Assembly (NCBI GenBank): GCA_014238945.1 | Contig: JABAAB010000070.1 | Span: forward strand, 1 to 64,000 | Origin: Lysobacterales bacterium | Lineage (GTDB): Bacteria > Pseudomonadota > Gammaproteobacteria > Xanthomonadales > SZUA-36 | Length of the DNA stretch: 64,000 nt | Reading direction: 5' to 3' | Shown here: positions 10,783-21,006 of the stretch, piece by piece | How positions within the stretch are numbered: the first letter of the stretch is position 1 | Layout: every line of letters starts with the position of its first letter | Position numbers and translations under genes: made by a program | Notes under the pieces: model-generated | What the model saw: only the letters and a program-made list of their open reading frames with translations | Databases searched by the model: none | What the model was told of the DNA's origin: nothing

Positions 10783-10896
10783 ATGAAGGTGCAAGCTTCA
10801 GTAAAAAAGATTTGCCGAAATTGCAAGATTGTTCGACGCAGAGGCGTGGTATATGTCATTTGTGTCGATAAGAAACACAAGCAACGACAGGGCTGA
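10783..10896 (+). CDS. rpmJ: 50S ribosomal protein L36
   Basis: This gene is too short for the ORF track. Translation from the ATG after GAGGAGAG gives [20 protein letters not shown] and ends [10 protein letters not shown], 37 residues in all. Cysteines 11, 14 and 27 and histidine 32 form the zinc ribbon of the C-plus L36 type. L36 joins 23S rRNA domains late in 50S assembly. It lies between secY and rpsM exactly as in E. coli. Confidence 0.97.
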   Translation: MKVQASVKKICRNCKIVRRRGVVYVICVDKKHKQRQG

Positions 10897-10920
10897 GTTA
10901 ATTTTAATCATGGATTTGCT

Positions 10921-10948
10921 TTTACAGGATTAGCAGATTCGATATAAT
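10921..10948 (+). promoter_or_regulatory. Sigma70 promoter for the alpha operon
   Basis: TTTACA at 10921-10926 and a perfect TATAAT at 10943-10948 are separated by 16 bases in the 98-base gap between rpmJ and rpsM. The expected start site lies near 10955, giving a leader of about 40 bases before rpsM. This would let rpsM-rpsK-rpsD-rpoA-rplQ be transcribed apart from the spc genes. It is a sequence match only. Confidence 0.7.
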
Positions 10949-10994
10949 GTACTGTTTACGTTGAGCAGTACCAACAGTAGCAGGAGTACGCAGT

Positions 10995-11351
10995 ATGGCT
11001 CGCATTGCGGGAGTCAACATACCAGTTCAGAAGCACGCTTGGGTTGCTTTAACCAGCATTTATGGCGTCGGACGTTCGCGCGCTTTACAGATTTGTGAAG
11101 CAGCGGATGTAGCTCCGGATAAGAAAATCCGGGACCTGACCGAACATGAAGCTGAAAACATTCGTAGCGCGGTCGCAAAGTTTGCGGTTGAAGGTGATCT
11201 TCGTCGAGAAGTGGCGATGAATATCAAACGTCTGATGGACCTGGGTTGTTACCGGGGTCTGCGACATCGCAGAGGTCTTCCCGTGCGTGGTCAGCGTACT
11301 AAAACGAATGCCCGGACAAGAAAAGGTCCGCGGCGTCCGATCAAGCGTTAA
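10995..11351 (+). CDS. rpsM: 30S ribosomal protein S13
   Basis: The 118-residue S13 begins [30 protein letters not shown] and ends with the basic [25 protein letters not shown] tail that touches P-site tRNA. S13 makes the B1 bridges with L5 and L31. It is the first gene of the alpha group, behind its own promoter. Confidence 0.98.
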   Translation: MARIAGVNIPVQKHAWVALTSIYGVGRSRALQICEAADVAPDKKIRDLTEHEAENIRSAVAKFAVEGDLRREVAMNIKRLMDLGCYRGLRHRRGLPVRGQRTKTNARTRKGPRRPIKR

Positions 11352-11383
11352 GCGCTAACACGCGCACTAAATGGGTGAATTAG

Positions 11384-11773
11384 ATGGCAAAGCCAAAAAC
11401 AAAAGCTAAAAAGAAGATCAAAAAGGTCGTGGTCGATGGGATCGCCCATGTGCACGCTTCTTTTAACAACACGATCATTACATTGAGTGACCGCCAGGGC
11501 AATGTTCTGTCATGGGCAACATCCGGTGGTGCCGGCTTCCGCGGATCGCGAAAATCAACACCATTTGCAGCCCAGGTTGCGGCAGACAATGCCGGCAGGG
11601 CAGCACTTGACTACGGTCTTAAGAACCTGGAAGTTCGTGTAAAGGGCCCTGGTCCCGGGCGTGAATCGTCCGTGCGTGCGCTCAATGCACTCGGTTACAA
11701 GATCACCAATATCACCGACGTTACGCCGATTCCACATAACGGTTGTCGTCCGCCGAAGAAACGGCGCGTTTAG
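11384..11773 (+). CDS. rpsK: 30S ribosomal protein S11
   Basis: The 129-residue product equals E. coli S11 in length. It has [41 protein letters not shown] and the C-terminus [18 protein letters not shown], including the Asn-Gly that is converted to isoaspartate in E. coli. S11 forms the platform together with S6, S18 and S21. Confidence 0.98.
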   Translation: MAKPKTKAKKKIKKVVVDGIAHVHASFNNTIITLSDRQGNVLSWATSGGAGFRGSRKSTPFAAQVAADNAGRAALDYGLKNLEVRVKGPGPGRESSVRALNALGYKITNITDVTPIPHNGCRPPKKRRV

Positions 11774-11784
11774 GAGTTTTTGAA

Positions 11785-12411
11785 ATGGCAAGATATATTG
11801 GACCAACGTGCAAACTTTCGCGTCGCGAAGGCGTAGACCTGGGTTTGAAGTCTCCGGCTCGTGGGCTGGAATCCAAGTGTAAACTTAACCAGGTTCCGGG
11901 ACAGCATGGTGCATCGAGACGTCAGCGTTTGTCTGATTACGCATTGCAACTGCGGGAAAAGCAAAAGGTACGCCGGACCTACGGTGTGCTGGAGAAGCAG
12001 TTTCGTAACTATTACAAGAAAGCAGCCTCCCAGAAAGGAGCGACGGGTGAAAACCTGCTGGTTCTGTTGGAAAGCCGTCTGGACAATGTTGTCTACAGAA
12101 TGGGGTTTGCTGTCACACGGGCCCAGGCCCGTCAGATGGTTTCCCACAAGGCGATTCAGGTGAATGGCGGAAAGGTCAACATTCCGTCCTACCAGGTCCA
12201 GGCTGGTGATGTAGTGAGTGTTGCTGAAAAGGCAAAAAGCCATCTGCGTGTCAAAGAAGCGATAACGCTGAGCCAGGAATTGGACCTGGCAGCGGTGTGG
12301 ATGGAAGTAGACAATACCAAGATGGAAGGCACCTACAAGACATTGCCCGACCGAAATGATCTACCTGCTGACATCAATGAGAATTTGATCGTTGAGTTGT
12401 ATTCCAAGTAA
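11785..12411 (+). CDS. rpsD: 30S ribosomal protein S4
   Basis: The 208-residue protein [19 protein letters not shown] has the S4 fold: [11 protein letters not shown], then the S4 RNA-binding domain [35 protein letters not shown]. The track start at 11743 overlaps rpsK; the ATG at 11785 with GGAG upstream is correct. S4 starts 30S assembly and in E. coli represses the alpha operon by binding the rpsM leader, so the short leader here could hold such a site. Confidence 0.97.
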   Translation: MARYIGPTCKLSRREGVDLGLKSPARGLESKCKLNQVPGQHGASRRQRLSDYALQLREKQKVRRTYGVLEKQFRNYYKKAASQKGATGENLLVLLESRLDNVVYRMGFAVTRAQARQMVSHKAIQVNGGKVNIPSYQVQAGDVVSVAEKAKSHLRVKEAITLSQELDLAAVWMEVDNTKMEGTYKTLPDRNDLPADINENLIVELYSK

Positions 12412-12482
12412 TACCATGAATGAGCTGCCGGATATGCGGTCGTCATATTTCTCCAGATAAATTATTTAGCGAGGTTCATCAC

Positions 12483-13469
12483 ATGATGAATGTTATTGAA
12501 AACATGTTAAGACCCAGAGCGGTAGATGTTGACGAGATCAACCCCAACCACGCCCGAATCGCGTTGGAGCCACTGGAAAGAGGTTTCGGGCATACGTTAG
12601 GCAATGCCCTACGTCGAGTATTGCTGTCCTCAATTCCCGGATGCGCCATTGTAGAAGTTGCAATTGATGGAGTCCTGCACGAGTACACCGTTGTTGAAGG
12701 GCTTCAGGAAGATATTATTGAGGTGCTTTTGAATCTCAAGGGGATCGCCCTGCGTATGTTTGAGCGCGAAGAGGCCGTTCTGACCTTGAGTAAGCAAGGC
12801 TTGGGTCCGGTAACCGCTGGTGATATCCAGGTAGATCATGATGTCGAGGTAGTTAACCCCGATCACCTGATTTGTAATCTGACCAAGGACGGCAGCATCA
12901 ACATGCAGCTAAAGATCAAGCGTGGGGTTGGTTATCAGCCGGCCAGCCAGTTATTGGAAAGTGATGAGGAAAATCGTCCCATCGGCCGCTTGATGCTGGA
13001 TGCCTCATTTTGCCCTGTGAATCGTGTCTCCTACAGTGTTGAGGCCGCCCGTGTTGAACAGCGCACAGATTTGGACAAATTGATCCTCGATGTTGAAACC
13101 AATGGCACCATGGACTGCGAAGCCGCAGTCAAACTCGCAGCCAATATTCTGGCTGACCAGTTGGATGTATTTGTTGACTTCAAGGCACGTACAGAAATTG
13201 TGGAAGAAGAAAAATCCCTGGAAGTGGATCCCATTCTTTCACGTCCCATAGATGATCTTGAATTGACGGTTCGTTCGGCCAATTGCCTGAAGGCGGAAAG
13301 TATCCTGTACATCGGTGATTTGGTGCAAAAAACAGAGGTTGAATTGCTCAAAACGCCTAACCTGGGCAAGAAATCACTGACCGAAATCAAGGACGTACTC
13401 GCCCAGCATGAGTTGACCCTGGGTACCAAACTTGAAAACTGGCCACCGGCTGCATTGCTGGAAGCCTGA
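12483..13469 (+). CDS. rpoA: RNA polymerase subunit alpha
   Basis: The 328-residue product (E. coli 329) has the alpha N-terminal assembly domain, with [29 protein letters not shown] near residues 35-65, a linker, and the C-terminal domain ([39 protein letters not shown]) that binds UP elements and activators. The track opens at 12420 with an unrelated cysteine-bearing extension. I place the start at the ATG at 12483, eight bases after GAGG; the adjacent ATG at 12486 is an alternative. Confidence 0.97.
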   Translation: MMNVIENMLRPRAVDVDEINPNHARIALEPLERGFGHTLGNALRRVLLSSIPGCAIVEVAIDGVLHEYTVVEGLQEDIIEVLLNLKGIALRMFEREEAVLTLSKQGLGPVTAGDIQVDHDVEVVNPDHLICNLTKDGSINMQLKIKRGVGYQPASQLLESDEENRPIGRLMLDASFCPVNRVSYSVEAARVEQRTDLDKLILDVETNGTMDCEAAVKLAANILADQLDVFVDFKARTEIVEEEKSLEVDPILSRPIDDLELTVRSANCLKAESILYIGDLVQKTEVELLKTPNLGKKSLTEIKDVLAQHELTLGTKLENWPPAALLEA

Positions 13470-13509
13470 AAGTTTTGACATCTCAAAACATCAGAAATAG
13501 GAAATAGAC

Positions 13510-13896
13510 ATGCGTCATTTGAAATCAGGGCGTAAGCTGAATCGTAACAGCAGTCATAGGAAGGCAATGTTTCGCAACATGGCCAACTCGCTGTTTCACC
13601 ATGAAATAATCAAGACAACACTGCCCAAGGCGAAGGAACTTCGTCGAGTTGCGGAACCGCTTATCACGCTGGCTAAGAGTGACAGTGTTGCGCACCGTCG
13701 GCTGGCCTTTGACCGTTTGCGGGATAAAGAGACGGTTGGGAAGCTGTTCAGTAAACTGGGCCCACGCTATGTAGAGCGGCCGGGTGGCTATTTGCGTATC
13801 ATGAAATGCGGATACCGTAGCGGAGACAAAGCACCGATGGCTTATGTGGAACTGGTAGATCGCCCCCGCGCGGAAGACGAGTTCGAAGAAGAGTAA
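13510..13896 (+). CDS. rplQ: 50S ribosomal protein L17
   Basis: The 128-residue protein [53 protein letters not shown] is L17, which lies at the tunnel exit side of the 50S. It ends the ribosomal cluster and is followed after 21 bases by a strong hairpin terminator. Confidence 0.98.
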   Translation: MRHLKSGRKLNRNSSHRKAMFRNMANSLFHHEIIKTTLPKAKELRRVAEPLITLAKSDSVAHRRLAFDRLRDKETVGKLFSKLGPRYVERPGGYLRIMKCGYRSGDKAPMAYVELVDRPRAEDEFEEE

Positions 13897-13917
13897 GCCT
13901 TAGCAATTTATCAATCG

Positions 13918-13944
13918 AAAAAGCCCGGTATTGCCGGGCTTTTT
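13918..13944 (+). terminator. Intrinsic terminator after rplQ, probably bidirectional
   Basis: AAAAAGCCCGG and CCGGGCTTTTT form a perfect 11-bp stem around a five-base TATTG loop. The run of T on one side and A on the other lets it work on both strands. It closes the rplQ operon and, from the other side, lies immediately beyond the feoB stop codon, which overlaps it by one base. Confidence 0.9.
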
Positions 13945-16103
13945 CATGTAGAGACCAGACTACCGGTCTGGAATACAACCAAGGCTCCGATATAGCCGAT
14001 GCTCGTCATATAGGTCCATGCAAATATTGGCCAGCGCCAACTGTTGGTTTCCCTTCGTATGGTTGCAAGCGTCGCGGCGCATTGCAGACACCACGCATAG
14101 AATATGAGCAAACCCAGAACCATGGGTAAGGTAAAAATGGTCCTGCCATCAGGCCAGCGTGCCGCATTCAGCTTTTCCGCCAGACTTTGATCATCAGCTT
14201 CGGAGCCCACTGCATAGATGGTGCCCATCACCGCTACCACCACTTCGCGTGCTGGAAAGCCGGCAACTACGGCTGAAGAGACCCTCCAGTCCCATCCCAG
14301 GGGTACAAACACCGGCTCTATAACTTTGCCGATTCGACCAAGCCAGCTTTGTGACAATTGTGCTGCAGATTGCAGATTCTCCATTTGGGACGGCTCAGAA
14401 AGTTCAGATTGCACCACCGTAGCCCGGAATTCAACATTGTCCATTCGGGGAAAATAAGCCAGTACCCAGACAACCATCGCCGCTGCGAAAATGATGGTGC
14501 CGGCTCTCTTTATAAATATGCTGCCACGCTCCAGCAACTTGATCGCCACCGTCTGCAGGTTGGGTCGCCGAAACTCAGGTAATGCCAGTACAAAGCGGGG
14601 CTTGGGACCTTTTAGTGCGGATGATTTGAGTAACAGGGCGGTACCAAGTCCACCCAATATGCCCAGCACGTAGAGTCCAAACAGCACGATTCCCTGAAGA
14701 TTTAACCAGCCCATTGGGCGATCCGGAACAAATGCTGCGATCAAAAGAGCATAAATGGGCAGTCTTGCCGAGCAGGTCATAAATGGTGCGGCCATCATCG
14801 TGGCAATTCTGTCCTTGCGACTCGGTATAACCCGGGTTGCCATGATGGATGGCACGGCGCAGGCAAAACTTGACAGCATGGGGATTACGGACTGGCCAGA
14901 GAGGCCCACACTTCGCATGACCCTATCCATCAGGAAAGAAGTACGCGCAAGATAACCCGAATCTTCGAGGATGATAATAAACAAAAACAGGATCAGTATT
15001 TGGGGAAGAAAAATGATGACACTACCAACACCGGCAACAACCCCGTCGGCAAGGAAACTACTCAGAGCGTTGTGCCCCAGTTGCGCCACTATCCATGTAG
15101 CCAGTGCACCACTGGCATCATCAATGGCGTCCATCAATGGTATCGCCCAAGAGAAAACTGCCTGGAAAACAAGCAACAGGACAACAAAAAAAAGTAACGT
15201 GGCGGGCCAGGGACGATTTGTCCAACGTGCCAGCCTGACCCCCAATTTCAGGTAAAGGGGAACCTGCTCCTGGACTCCGGCTATGACCGATTTGATCCAA
15301 CGATAGCGCTGGCGTGTCTCGGCTGCCACCGGGTGCGCATCCTCAAATAATCGATGGCGGATATCGGCTACAATTTCTGAACCAAGTTGCTTGTCCAGTT
15401 GATCAACCAGCGTCTCCTGGGTTTGGAGTAGTGCCTGGATGACGTCTATCCGTTGCCAGTTTGCACCCAGTTGTTGCGACAATTGCTCTGCTGTCTCGCT
15501 CAGTTCCGGCCATGAAGCCGGAATCAAGGGTGGCTTCAGTTGGGTGATTTCGGTCAGGCCCTGTTTTAATTCATCCAGGCCGTGACCGCTGATGCTACTG
15601 ACCGGGTAAATGGGTATCCCGCCAAGCTTCTTTTCCAGGGCCCTGACATCAATATTGATGCCGGTCGCGGTAGCCGCATCGATCATGGTTAATGCAACCA
15701 TGGTGGGAAGCTGCAACTCCAGCAATTGTTCAAGCAGGTACAGACCGCGGTAGATGTGTGTCGCATCGATAACAACGAGCAGACTGGACGGCTTTTCAGT
15801 ACCGGACATCCGCCCCAGTATTACATCAACGGCAATACGTTCATCAGCGGAGTCTCCATCAAGACTGTAAATTCCTGGCAGGTCAATCAGGCTCAAGGCC
15901 TGATCGGGAAGCTGTAATGTACCCTGGTGTTTTTCTACCGTCACACCCGGGTAGTTTGCGGTTGTCTGACGCAGACCTGTCAGTCGGTTGAATAAAGTGC
16001 TTTTGCCGGCGTTGGGATTGCCTATGAGTGTAATGGTGGCTTTCGCCTTTTGCCTGATACCAATTTTGTTGACGGGTATGGTGACTTCTGGTTTGTCAGC
16101 CAC
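13944..16103 (-). CDS. feoB: Ferrous iron transporter FeoB
   Basis: The 719-residue protein has an N-terminal G domain with G1 GNPNAGKS (28-35), DLPG (74-77) and ADERI after it, a helical GDI-like domain to about residue 270, and then a polytopic membrane part with Gate motifs such as SSFACAVPSIMATRV. It imports Fe2+ across the inner membrane. It starts with GTG, overlapping the feoA stop by eight bases. The G4 motif reads TMID (139-142) where most FeoB proteins have NxxD, an uncommon change. FeoC is not seen. A Fur box lies before feoA. Confidence 0.96.
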   Translation of the reverse strand: MADKPEVTIPVNKIGIRQKAKATITLIGNPNAGKSTLFNRLTGLRQTTANYPGVTVEKHQGTLQLPDQALSLIDLPGIYSLDGDSADERIAVDVILGRMSGTEKPSSLLVVIDATHIYRGLYLLEQLLELQLPTMVALTMIDAATATGINIDVRALEKKLGGIPIYPVSSISGHGLDELKQGLTEITQLKPPLIPASWPELSETAEQLSQQLGANWQRIDVIQALLQTQETLVDQLDKQLGSEIVADIRHRLFEDAHPVAAETRQRYRWIKSVIAGVQEQVPLYLKLGVRLARWTNRPWPATLLFFVVLLLVFQAVFSWAIPLMDAIDDASGALATWIVAQLGHNALSSFLADGVVAGVGSVIIFLPQILILFLFIIILEDSGYLARTSFLMDRVMRSVGLSGQSVIPMLSSFACAVPSIMATRVIPSRKDRIATMMAAPFMTCSARLPIYALLIAAFVPDRPMGWLNLQGIVLFGLYVLGILGGLGTALLLKSSALKGPKPRFVLALPEFRRPNLQTVAIKLLERGSIFIKRAGTIIFAAAMVVWVLAYFPRMDNVEFRATVVQSELSEPSQMENLQSAAQLSQSWLGRIGKVIEPVFVPLGWDWRVSSAVVAGFPAREVVVAVMGTIYAVGSEADDQSLAEKLNAARWPDGRTIFTLPMVLGLLIFYAWCLQCAATLATIRRETNSWRWPIFAWTYMTSIGYIGALVVFQTGSLVST

Positions 16104-16332
16104 TTTTGGTCATCCGCGTGACCTTGAAGTGTCTGGCCTGTTCCTTTCGTACAGACACAGAGCTACCAAAGAAACCAACTTCAAGCGGGTCTCCGCCGAT
16201 CGCGCGGTTTTGCAGGTGAACGATTATATCCTCCACCATGCCCAGGATCATTAATCGGATGACGCCCGGGTCGCTGGTGTCAATACTTTCCAGCTTTGCA
16301 ATGTCACCCGGTACCAAGTCTGCCAGTGTCAT
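16096..16332 (-). CDS. feoA: Ferrous iron transport protein FeoA
   Basis: The 78-residue SH3-like protein MTLADLVPGDIAKLESI carries GVIRLMILGMVEDIIVHLQNRAIGGDPLEV, typical of FeoA. It is cytoplasmic and needed for FeoB function. It is the first gene of a two-gene feoAB operon and overlaps feoB. A 19-bp Fur-type palindrome starts 20 bases upstream of the start codon. Confidence 0.93.
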   Translation of the reverse strand: MTLADLVPGDIAKLESIDTSDPGVIRLMILGMVEDIIVHLQNRAIGGDPLEVGFFGSSVSVRKEQARHFKVTRMTKSG

Positions 16333-16351
16333 AGACGTCCCTAATAATGCA

Positions 16352-16370
16352 AATGAGATTGATTCTCATT
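16352..16370 (-). promoter_or_regulatory. Fur box upstream of feoAB
   Basis: AATGAGATTGATTCTCATT is a perfect 7-5-7 inverted repeat (AATGAGA / TCTCATT), very close to the Fur consensus core AATGATAATCATT in its AATGAGAAT..ATTCTCATT variant. It sits just before feoA. By established Fur logic this predicts repression when iron is plentiful. No binding data can be claimed from sequence. Confidence 0.85.
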
Positions 16371-16468
16371 AACTGTTGTTGCATTGTAATGCATCTTCGA
16401 GGTCAAAACACCTAACCTGGATCAACTAAATGCGAATTAGTTGAAACGATTCAGATCAGAATGGGGGT

Positions 16469-17710
16469 TTAACGTACTTCGGTGGAACCATTGAAAGATT
16501 TCAACCAATTACCTGACTTGATCACTGCGCTACAGGCGTTGGGCTTAAAATGGTAAAGCCAATGGTTGAGGGTAGGCGAATCAATGATACAGATATCGGC
16601 ATCAAAGCCGGGTAGCAAGGACCCGATTTGTTGCTCGGCCGCAATTGCCCGTGCAGCCACCGTTGTGGCACCCATCAAAACTTCCTGAGGGGTCATTCGC
16701 TGATTAAGGCAGGCCAGTGTCATTGCCAGTGGCAGATGGAAACTGGGTGCTGAGCCTGGATTGAAATCGGTGGCTACAGCTACCCTGACACCCGCATTGA
16801 GCATTTCACGGGCGGAAAGGTATGGTTCATTCAGATACAAAGAAGCCAACGGCAGACTGACCGCCACTGTTCCTGCCCGGGACATTGCCCGGATGCCTTC
16901 TTCACTCGCGTATTCCAGGTGTTCGGCAGACACCGCACCCAATTCCGCCGCCAACTCCGCACCTCCACCATGGCTGAGTTGGTCCGCATGAATCTTTAAC
17001 CCCAATCCGGATTTTTTTGCGCTGGCAAGAATTTCCCGGGCCTCGTCAATGCTGAATGCACCTTCTTCAACAAATACATCGCAGAATTTGGCCAGTTTTC
17101 GGTCGCTGACTGCAGGAATCAGCACGTCACACAAAAGGTTAATATAGTCGCGGCGGCGGGTTAAATATTCTGCTGGAACCATGTGAGCGCCAAGAAATGT
17201 CGGTACCAGAGTAATGGCCTGGCACCGATTCAGGTTTTGGTAGACTTCGAGTTGCTTCAGTTCGGTAGCCGGTTCAAGTCCATAACCTGACTTACATTCG
17301 AGCGTGGTGACACCCAGGTCCAGAATGCCCTGAAGTGCCAGCAGGGCTTTTGCCTGTAAGCGCTCACGGGACGCTGTGCGAGTGGTGTTCACAGTGTTGG
17401 CAATACCCCCGCCTTGCGCGGCAATGTCCTGATAACTCCTACCCCTCAGACGCATTTCAAACTCATCACCGCGCCAGCCACCAAAACACAGATGGGTATG
17501 ACAATCTATGAGGCCAGGAATGACCAGGGATTGCATGCAGTCTACTGATACACCAGTTGCAAATTGGTCCGGCAATTGTGATTCGCTTCCCACCCAAACA
17601 ATTCGGTCGTCCTCATATACCAGTGCGGCATTATCGATCAAACCTGCATCATTTTGTTCGCCGTCTGCCGGGCAGGTGGCCATCTGGGAAATATTTCGTA
17701 ATATGGTCAC
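16469..17710 (-). CDS. hutI: Imidazolonepropionase
   Basis: The 413-residue amidohydrolase-family protein shows the metal-binding HTH at residues 71-73 in LIDCHTHLCFGGWRGDEFEMRLRGRSYQDI, then KIHADQLSHGGGAELAAELGAVSAEHLEY and the ATDFNPGSAP strand near the C-terminus. It hydrolyses 4-imidazolone-5-propionate to N-formimino-L-glutamate, the third step of histidine breakdown. It is the last gene of hutU-hutH-hutI, 29 bases after hutH. No gene for formimino-glutamate removal is in the window. Confidence 0.97.
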   Translation of the reverse strand: MTILRNISQMATCPADGEQNDAGLIDNAALVYEDDRIVWVGSESQLPDQFATGVSVDCMQSLVIPGLIDCHTHLCFGGWRGDEFEMRLRGRSYQDIAAQGGGIANTVNTTRTASRERLQAKALLALQGILDLGVTTLECKSGYGLEPATELKQLEVYQNLNRCQAITLVPTFLGAHMVPAEYLTRRRDYINLLCDVLIPAVSDRKLAKFCDVFVEEGAFSIDEAREILASAKKSGLGLKIHADQLSHGGGAELAAELGAVSAEHLEYASEEGIRAMSRAGTVAVSLPLASLYLNEPYLSAREMLNAGVRVAVATDFNPGSAPSFHLPLAMTLACLNQRMTPQEVLMGATTVAARAIAAEQQIGSLLPGFDADICIIDSPTLNHWLYHFKPNACSAVIKSGNWLKSFNGSTEVR

Positions 17711-17739
17711 TGGTGCACAATCATCGTGATCATTGAATA

Positions 17740-19266
17740 CTAGTTGAGCGGTCCCAGTTCATTTTCGACAGAGTGGAGCAAAGCACCACTACGCAAAAGT
17801 TCCGCACATCTGTCCAGGTCATTTTTGACTTCGTAATCTGCCTCAGCATGAGTGATTTCATTGCGCAAAGCCCGGTGGGTGAGCGACACACCATAACCCG
17901 GAGCGTGGGTATCGCGGAAATCGAGTGCCTGCGCTGAGGTGAGTAGTTCAACTGCCAGAACCCTTTCCACGTTGCGTAATACGCCCAGCAGTTTGAATGC
18001 ACTGATGGAGCCCATGCTCACGTGGTCTTCCTGACCCAGACTGGTGGGGATCGAATCCACACTGGCAGGATGACAGAGCACCTTGTTTTCAGACACCAAT
18101 GCAGCCGCGGTATATTGGGGTATCATGAATCCGGAATTGACACCCGTATCCTTCATCAGCAGTTTGGGCAAACCATCATGCCCTTCAAGCAACAAATAAG
18201 TTCGCCGTTCTGAAATACTTGCCAACTCGGCCAGTGCAATGGCAGCAAAATCCAGGGCTAATGCAAGTGGCTGTCCATGAAAGTTCCCACCCGAAAGTAT
18301 GTCAGCTTCTGGAAATACCAGTGGATTATCTGTTACCGAGTTCAGTTCCTCCTCAATGGTATTTCGCGCGAAATCCAGTGCGTCGCGGCTGGCTCCGTGG
18401 ACCTGCGGGACACATCTGAGGCTATAGGGGTCCTGGACCTTGCCGCAATCACGGTGCGACTCCAGAATCTCGCTTCCCTCGAGTAACTTGCGAATATTGG
18501 ATGCGACAAGCCGCTGGCCCCGATGAGGTCTGACCCGGTGTATCCTGGCATCGAATGGTGCAGCACTGCCTCGTAGTGCTTCAAGACTCATGGCGGCAAG
18601 CAAGTCAGCTTCACGTTCAAGAATCATAGTCCGTTCAAGTACAAAAGCACCGTAAGCAGCCATCATCTGGGTGCCATTGATCAATGCCAATCCGTCTTTT
18701 GCCTGTAGCATGATCGGTTTAATTCCAAGCCGACGCAGTACCGGGGCTGTCGTCACCTTACTCTTGGTGGGCATATCCCAGACTTCACCCCTGCCTATCA
18801 ATGGCAGACACAGATGGGCCAGGGGTGCGAGGTCGCCCGAGGCACCAACACTGCCACGACTGGGAACCCACGGTACAATATTATGCTCTTCGAGCAACAG
18901 TAGTTGGCAAAATGTTGCTTTTGAAACCCCCGAATAACCCAGGCTCAGAGAGTGGATTTTAAGTTGCAACATCAACCGGGAGATTTCCATTGGAACCGGA
19001 TCACCGACACCGCAGGCGTGGCTAAGTAAAATGTTCTGCTGCAATGTGGTCAGTTCTTCATTGGAAATACGTTTGTTTGCCAGCACCCCAAAACCGGTGT
19101 TGATACCGTAATGTGCGTCCCCATCCAGCAATGCCTTATCCACGATTTTCCGGGACTGGATTACAGCATCATGGTTTTGTCTCAATTGCAGCATGCTGGC
19201 GTCAAGATCACCATACAGATGCGCCAGTCTGATCACCGGTGTGGTCACGGGACTACCGGGCAGCAT
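17740..19266 (-). CDS. hutH: Histidine ammonia-lyase
   Basis: The 508-residue protein contains [14 protein letters not shown]; Ala142-Ser143-Gly144 forms the self-made MIO cofactor of this family. NTGFG near residue 57 and the [12 protein letters not shown] segment are also conserved. It releases ammonia from L-histidine to give urocanate. Its start overlaps the hutU end by 14 bases, so the genes are co-translated. The shadow ORF at 17730-18002 on the same strand is another frame and not a gene. Confidence 0.97.
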   Translation of the reverse strand: MLPGSPVTTPVIRLAHLYGDLDASMLQLRQNHDAVIQSRKIVDKALLDGDAHYGINTGFGVLANKRISNEELTTLQQNILLSHACGVGDPVPMEISRLMLQLKIHSLSLGYSGVSKATFCQLLLLEEHNIVPWVPSRGSVGASGDLAPLAHLCLPLIGRGEVWDMPTKSKVTTAPVLRRLGIKPIMLQAKDGLALINGTQMMAAYGAFVLERTMILEREADLLAAMSLEALRGSAAPFDARIHRVRPHRGQRLVASNIRKLLEGSEILESHRDCGKVQDPYSLRCVPQVHGASRDALDFARNTIEEELNSVTDNPLVFPEADILSGGNFHGQPLALALDFAAIALAELASISERRTYLLLEGHDGLPKLLMKDTGVNSGFMIPQYTAAALVSENKVLCHPASVDSIPTSLGQEDHVSMGSISAFKLLGVLRNVERVLAVELLTSAQALDFRDTHAPGYGVSLTHRALRNEITHAEADYEVKNDLDRCAELLRSGALLHSVENELGPLN

Positions 19267-20914
19267 TGATCATAGGTAAATCAACGCCCCGTTCATTGGC
19301 CATATCAATAGCATCCTGATAACCCGCATCGGCATGCCGCATGACACCGGTACCTGGATCAGCTGTTAACACGCGTTGTAATCGCCGGTCTGCGGTCTCT
19401 GTTCCATCGGCAACACAGACCATACCCGCGTGCTGGGAGTATCCAATGCCGACACCGCCGCCGTGGTGGATGGATACCCAACTCGCACCACAAGCGGTGT
19501 TCAACATTGCGTTGAGTAACGGCCAGTCGGCAATGGCGTCAGAGCCGTCCTGCATGGCCTCGGTTTCCCGGTTGGGAGAGGCCACCGAACCCGTATCGAG
19601 ATGATCACGCCCGATCACTATGGGAGCCTTGACCTTACCTTCCCGCACCAGTTGATTGAACCGGAGCGCCGCCTTTGCACGCTCTCCGTATTCGAGCCAA
19701 CAAATCCTGGCCGGCAAACCCTGGAAATGAATCAGTTCCTGCGCTTTTTCAATCCACCGGCGCAGGGCCAGTTTTTCAGGGAACAGTTCGAGAATTGCTT
19801 CATCCGTTACCTGTATATCACCGGGGTCACCCGACAGCGCAGCCCAACGGAACGGGCCCGCCCCACGACAAAATAATGGACGTATATAGGCTGGAACAAA
19901 ACCTGGGAAATCAAATGCTTCTGGCATGTTTCTGTGATCTGAAACCTGTCCTCGAAGATTATTTCCGTAGTCGAAACAGATGGCACCACGCGATTTCAAC
20001 TCCAGAATTGCCTTTACATGCTGCACCATGGAGTCCAACACCCTGTCATCGTATTGTCTAGGGTCGGTGGTTCTCAGTTCAGTTGCTTGCTCCAGTGAGT
20101 ATCCTGCGGGAATGTATCCCTCACGAAGATCATGTGCAGAGGTCTGGTCGGTAATGATGTCAGGAACGAAATCTCGTCGAACCAGTTCCGGCAGGACTTC
20201 AGCTATATTGCCAAGCAGACCAACAGACACCGGTTCCGTGGAATTTTCAATAATCTCCAGTGCTTCATCAAGACTGTCGGTCATTCGGTCGCAATAACCG
20301 GTTTCAACCCGTCTCTGGATTCTCCATGGATCCACTTCTACGGCCAGGCAATTTCCATCGTTCATGGTACATGCCAATGGCTGGGCACCACCCATGCCAC
20401 CAAGACCTGCCGTAACCGTCAATTTTCCCTTCAGGCTGCCTTCAAAGTGCTGGCGCGCGCATTCGGCAAAGGTTTCATAGGTACCTTGCACAATACCCTG
20501 GGAACCAATGTAGATCCATGATCCTGCGGTCATCTGGCCGTACATGGTCAGGCCCTTGCTTTCGAGATCACGGAAAACGTCCCAGTTTCCCCAACGGGGC
20601 ACCAGGTTGGAATTGGCGATCAATACCCGGGGCGCTTCCTCGTGGGAGGTGAATACACCGACGGGCTTGCCACTTTGAACCAATAGTGTCTCATTGTTTT
20701 CAAGACGTTGAAGTGTGGCCAGAATCTGATCCAGGCATTCCCGGTTACGTGCGGCCTTGCCAGTCCCCCCATAGACAATCAATTCTTCCGGTTTTTCTGC
20801 AACATCGGGGTCCAGGTTGTTTAACAGCATTCGCAATGCCGCTTCCTGATGCCAACCTTTACAACTTATTTTTGTACCGGTTGGTGTCTTTAATTGTGCA
20901 ATTTTTACCTTCAT
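19253..20914 (-). CDS. hutU: Urocanate hydratase
   Basis: The 553-residue product has the urocanase marks [36 protein letters not shown] (NAD+ binding), [35 protein letters not shown] and [15 protein letters not shown]. It adds water to urocanate using tightly bound NAD+ as electrophile. It leads the hut operon here. The start [21 protein letters not shown] is slightly different from the common family N-terminus, but no other start is better. Confidence 0.97.
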   Translation of the reverse strand: MKVKIAQLKTPTGTKISCKGWHQEAALRMLLNNLDPDVAEKPEELIVYGGTGKAARNRECLDQILATLQRLENNETLLVQSGKPVGVFTSHEEAPRVLIANSNLVPRWGNWDVFRDLESKGLTMYGQMTAGSWIYIGSQGIVQGTYETFAECARQHFEGSLKGKLTVTAGLGGMGGAQPLACTMNDGNCLAVEVDPWRIQRRVETGYCDRMTDSLDEALEIIENSTEPVSVGLLGNIAEVLPELVRRDFVPDIITDQTSAHDLREGYIPAGYSLEQATELRTTDPRQYDDRVLDSMVQHVKAILELKSRGAICFDYGNNLRGQVSDHRNMPEAFDFPGFVPAYIRPLFCRGAGPFRWAALSGDPGDIQVTDEAILELFPEKLALRRWIEKAQELIHFQGLPARICWLEYGERAKAALRFNQLVREGKVKAPIVIGRDHLDTGSVASPNRETEAMQDGSDAIADWPLLNAMLNTACGASWVSIHHGGGVGIGYSQHAGMVCVADGTETADRRLQRVLTADPGTGVMRHADAGYQDAIDMANERGVDLPMINAAR

Positions 20915-20915
20915 T

Positions 20916-20925
20916 ACTGTACAGT
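20916..20925. promoter_or_regulatory. Short palindrome before hutU, possible operator
   Basis: ACTGTACAGT is a perfect 10-bp palindrome ending one base before the hutU start codon (on the minus strand), inside the 92-base divergent gap to dsbB. Its position would suit a repressor site for the hut genes, and HutC-type sites in other gammaproteobacteria have a TGTA-TACA core. A palindrome this short can arise by chance. Confidence 0.25.
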
Positions 20926-21006
20926 CACTACCCTGAAAAGAATTGTTGGAATTATAACAGTGAAATCAGACTTAACTGTTGGATTTGCTGTGTTGCCGGA
21001 AGGATA

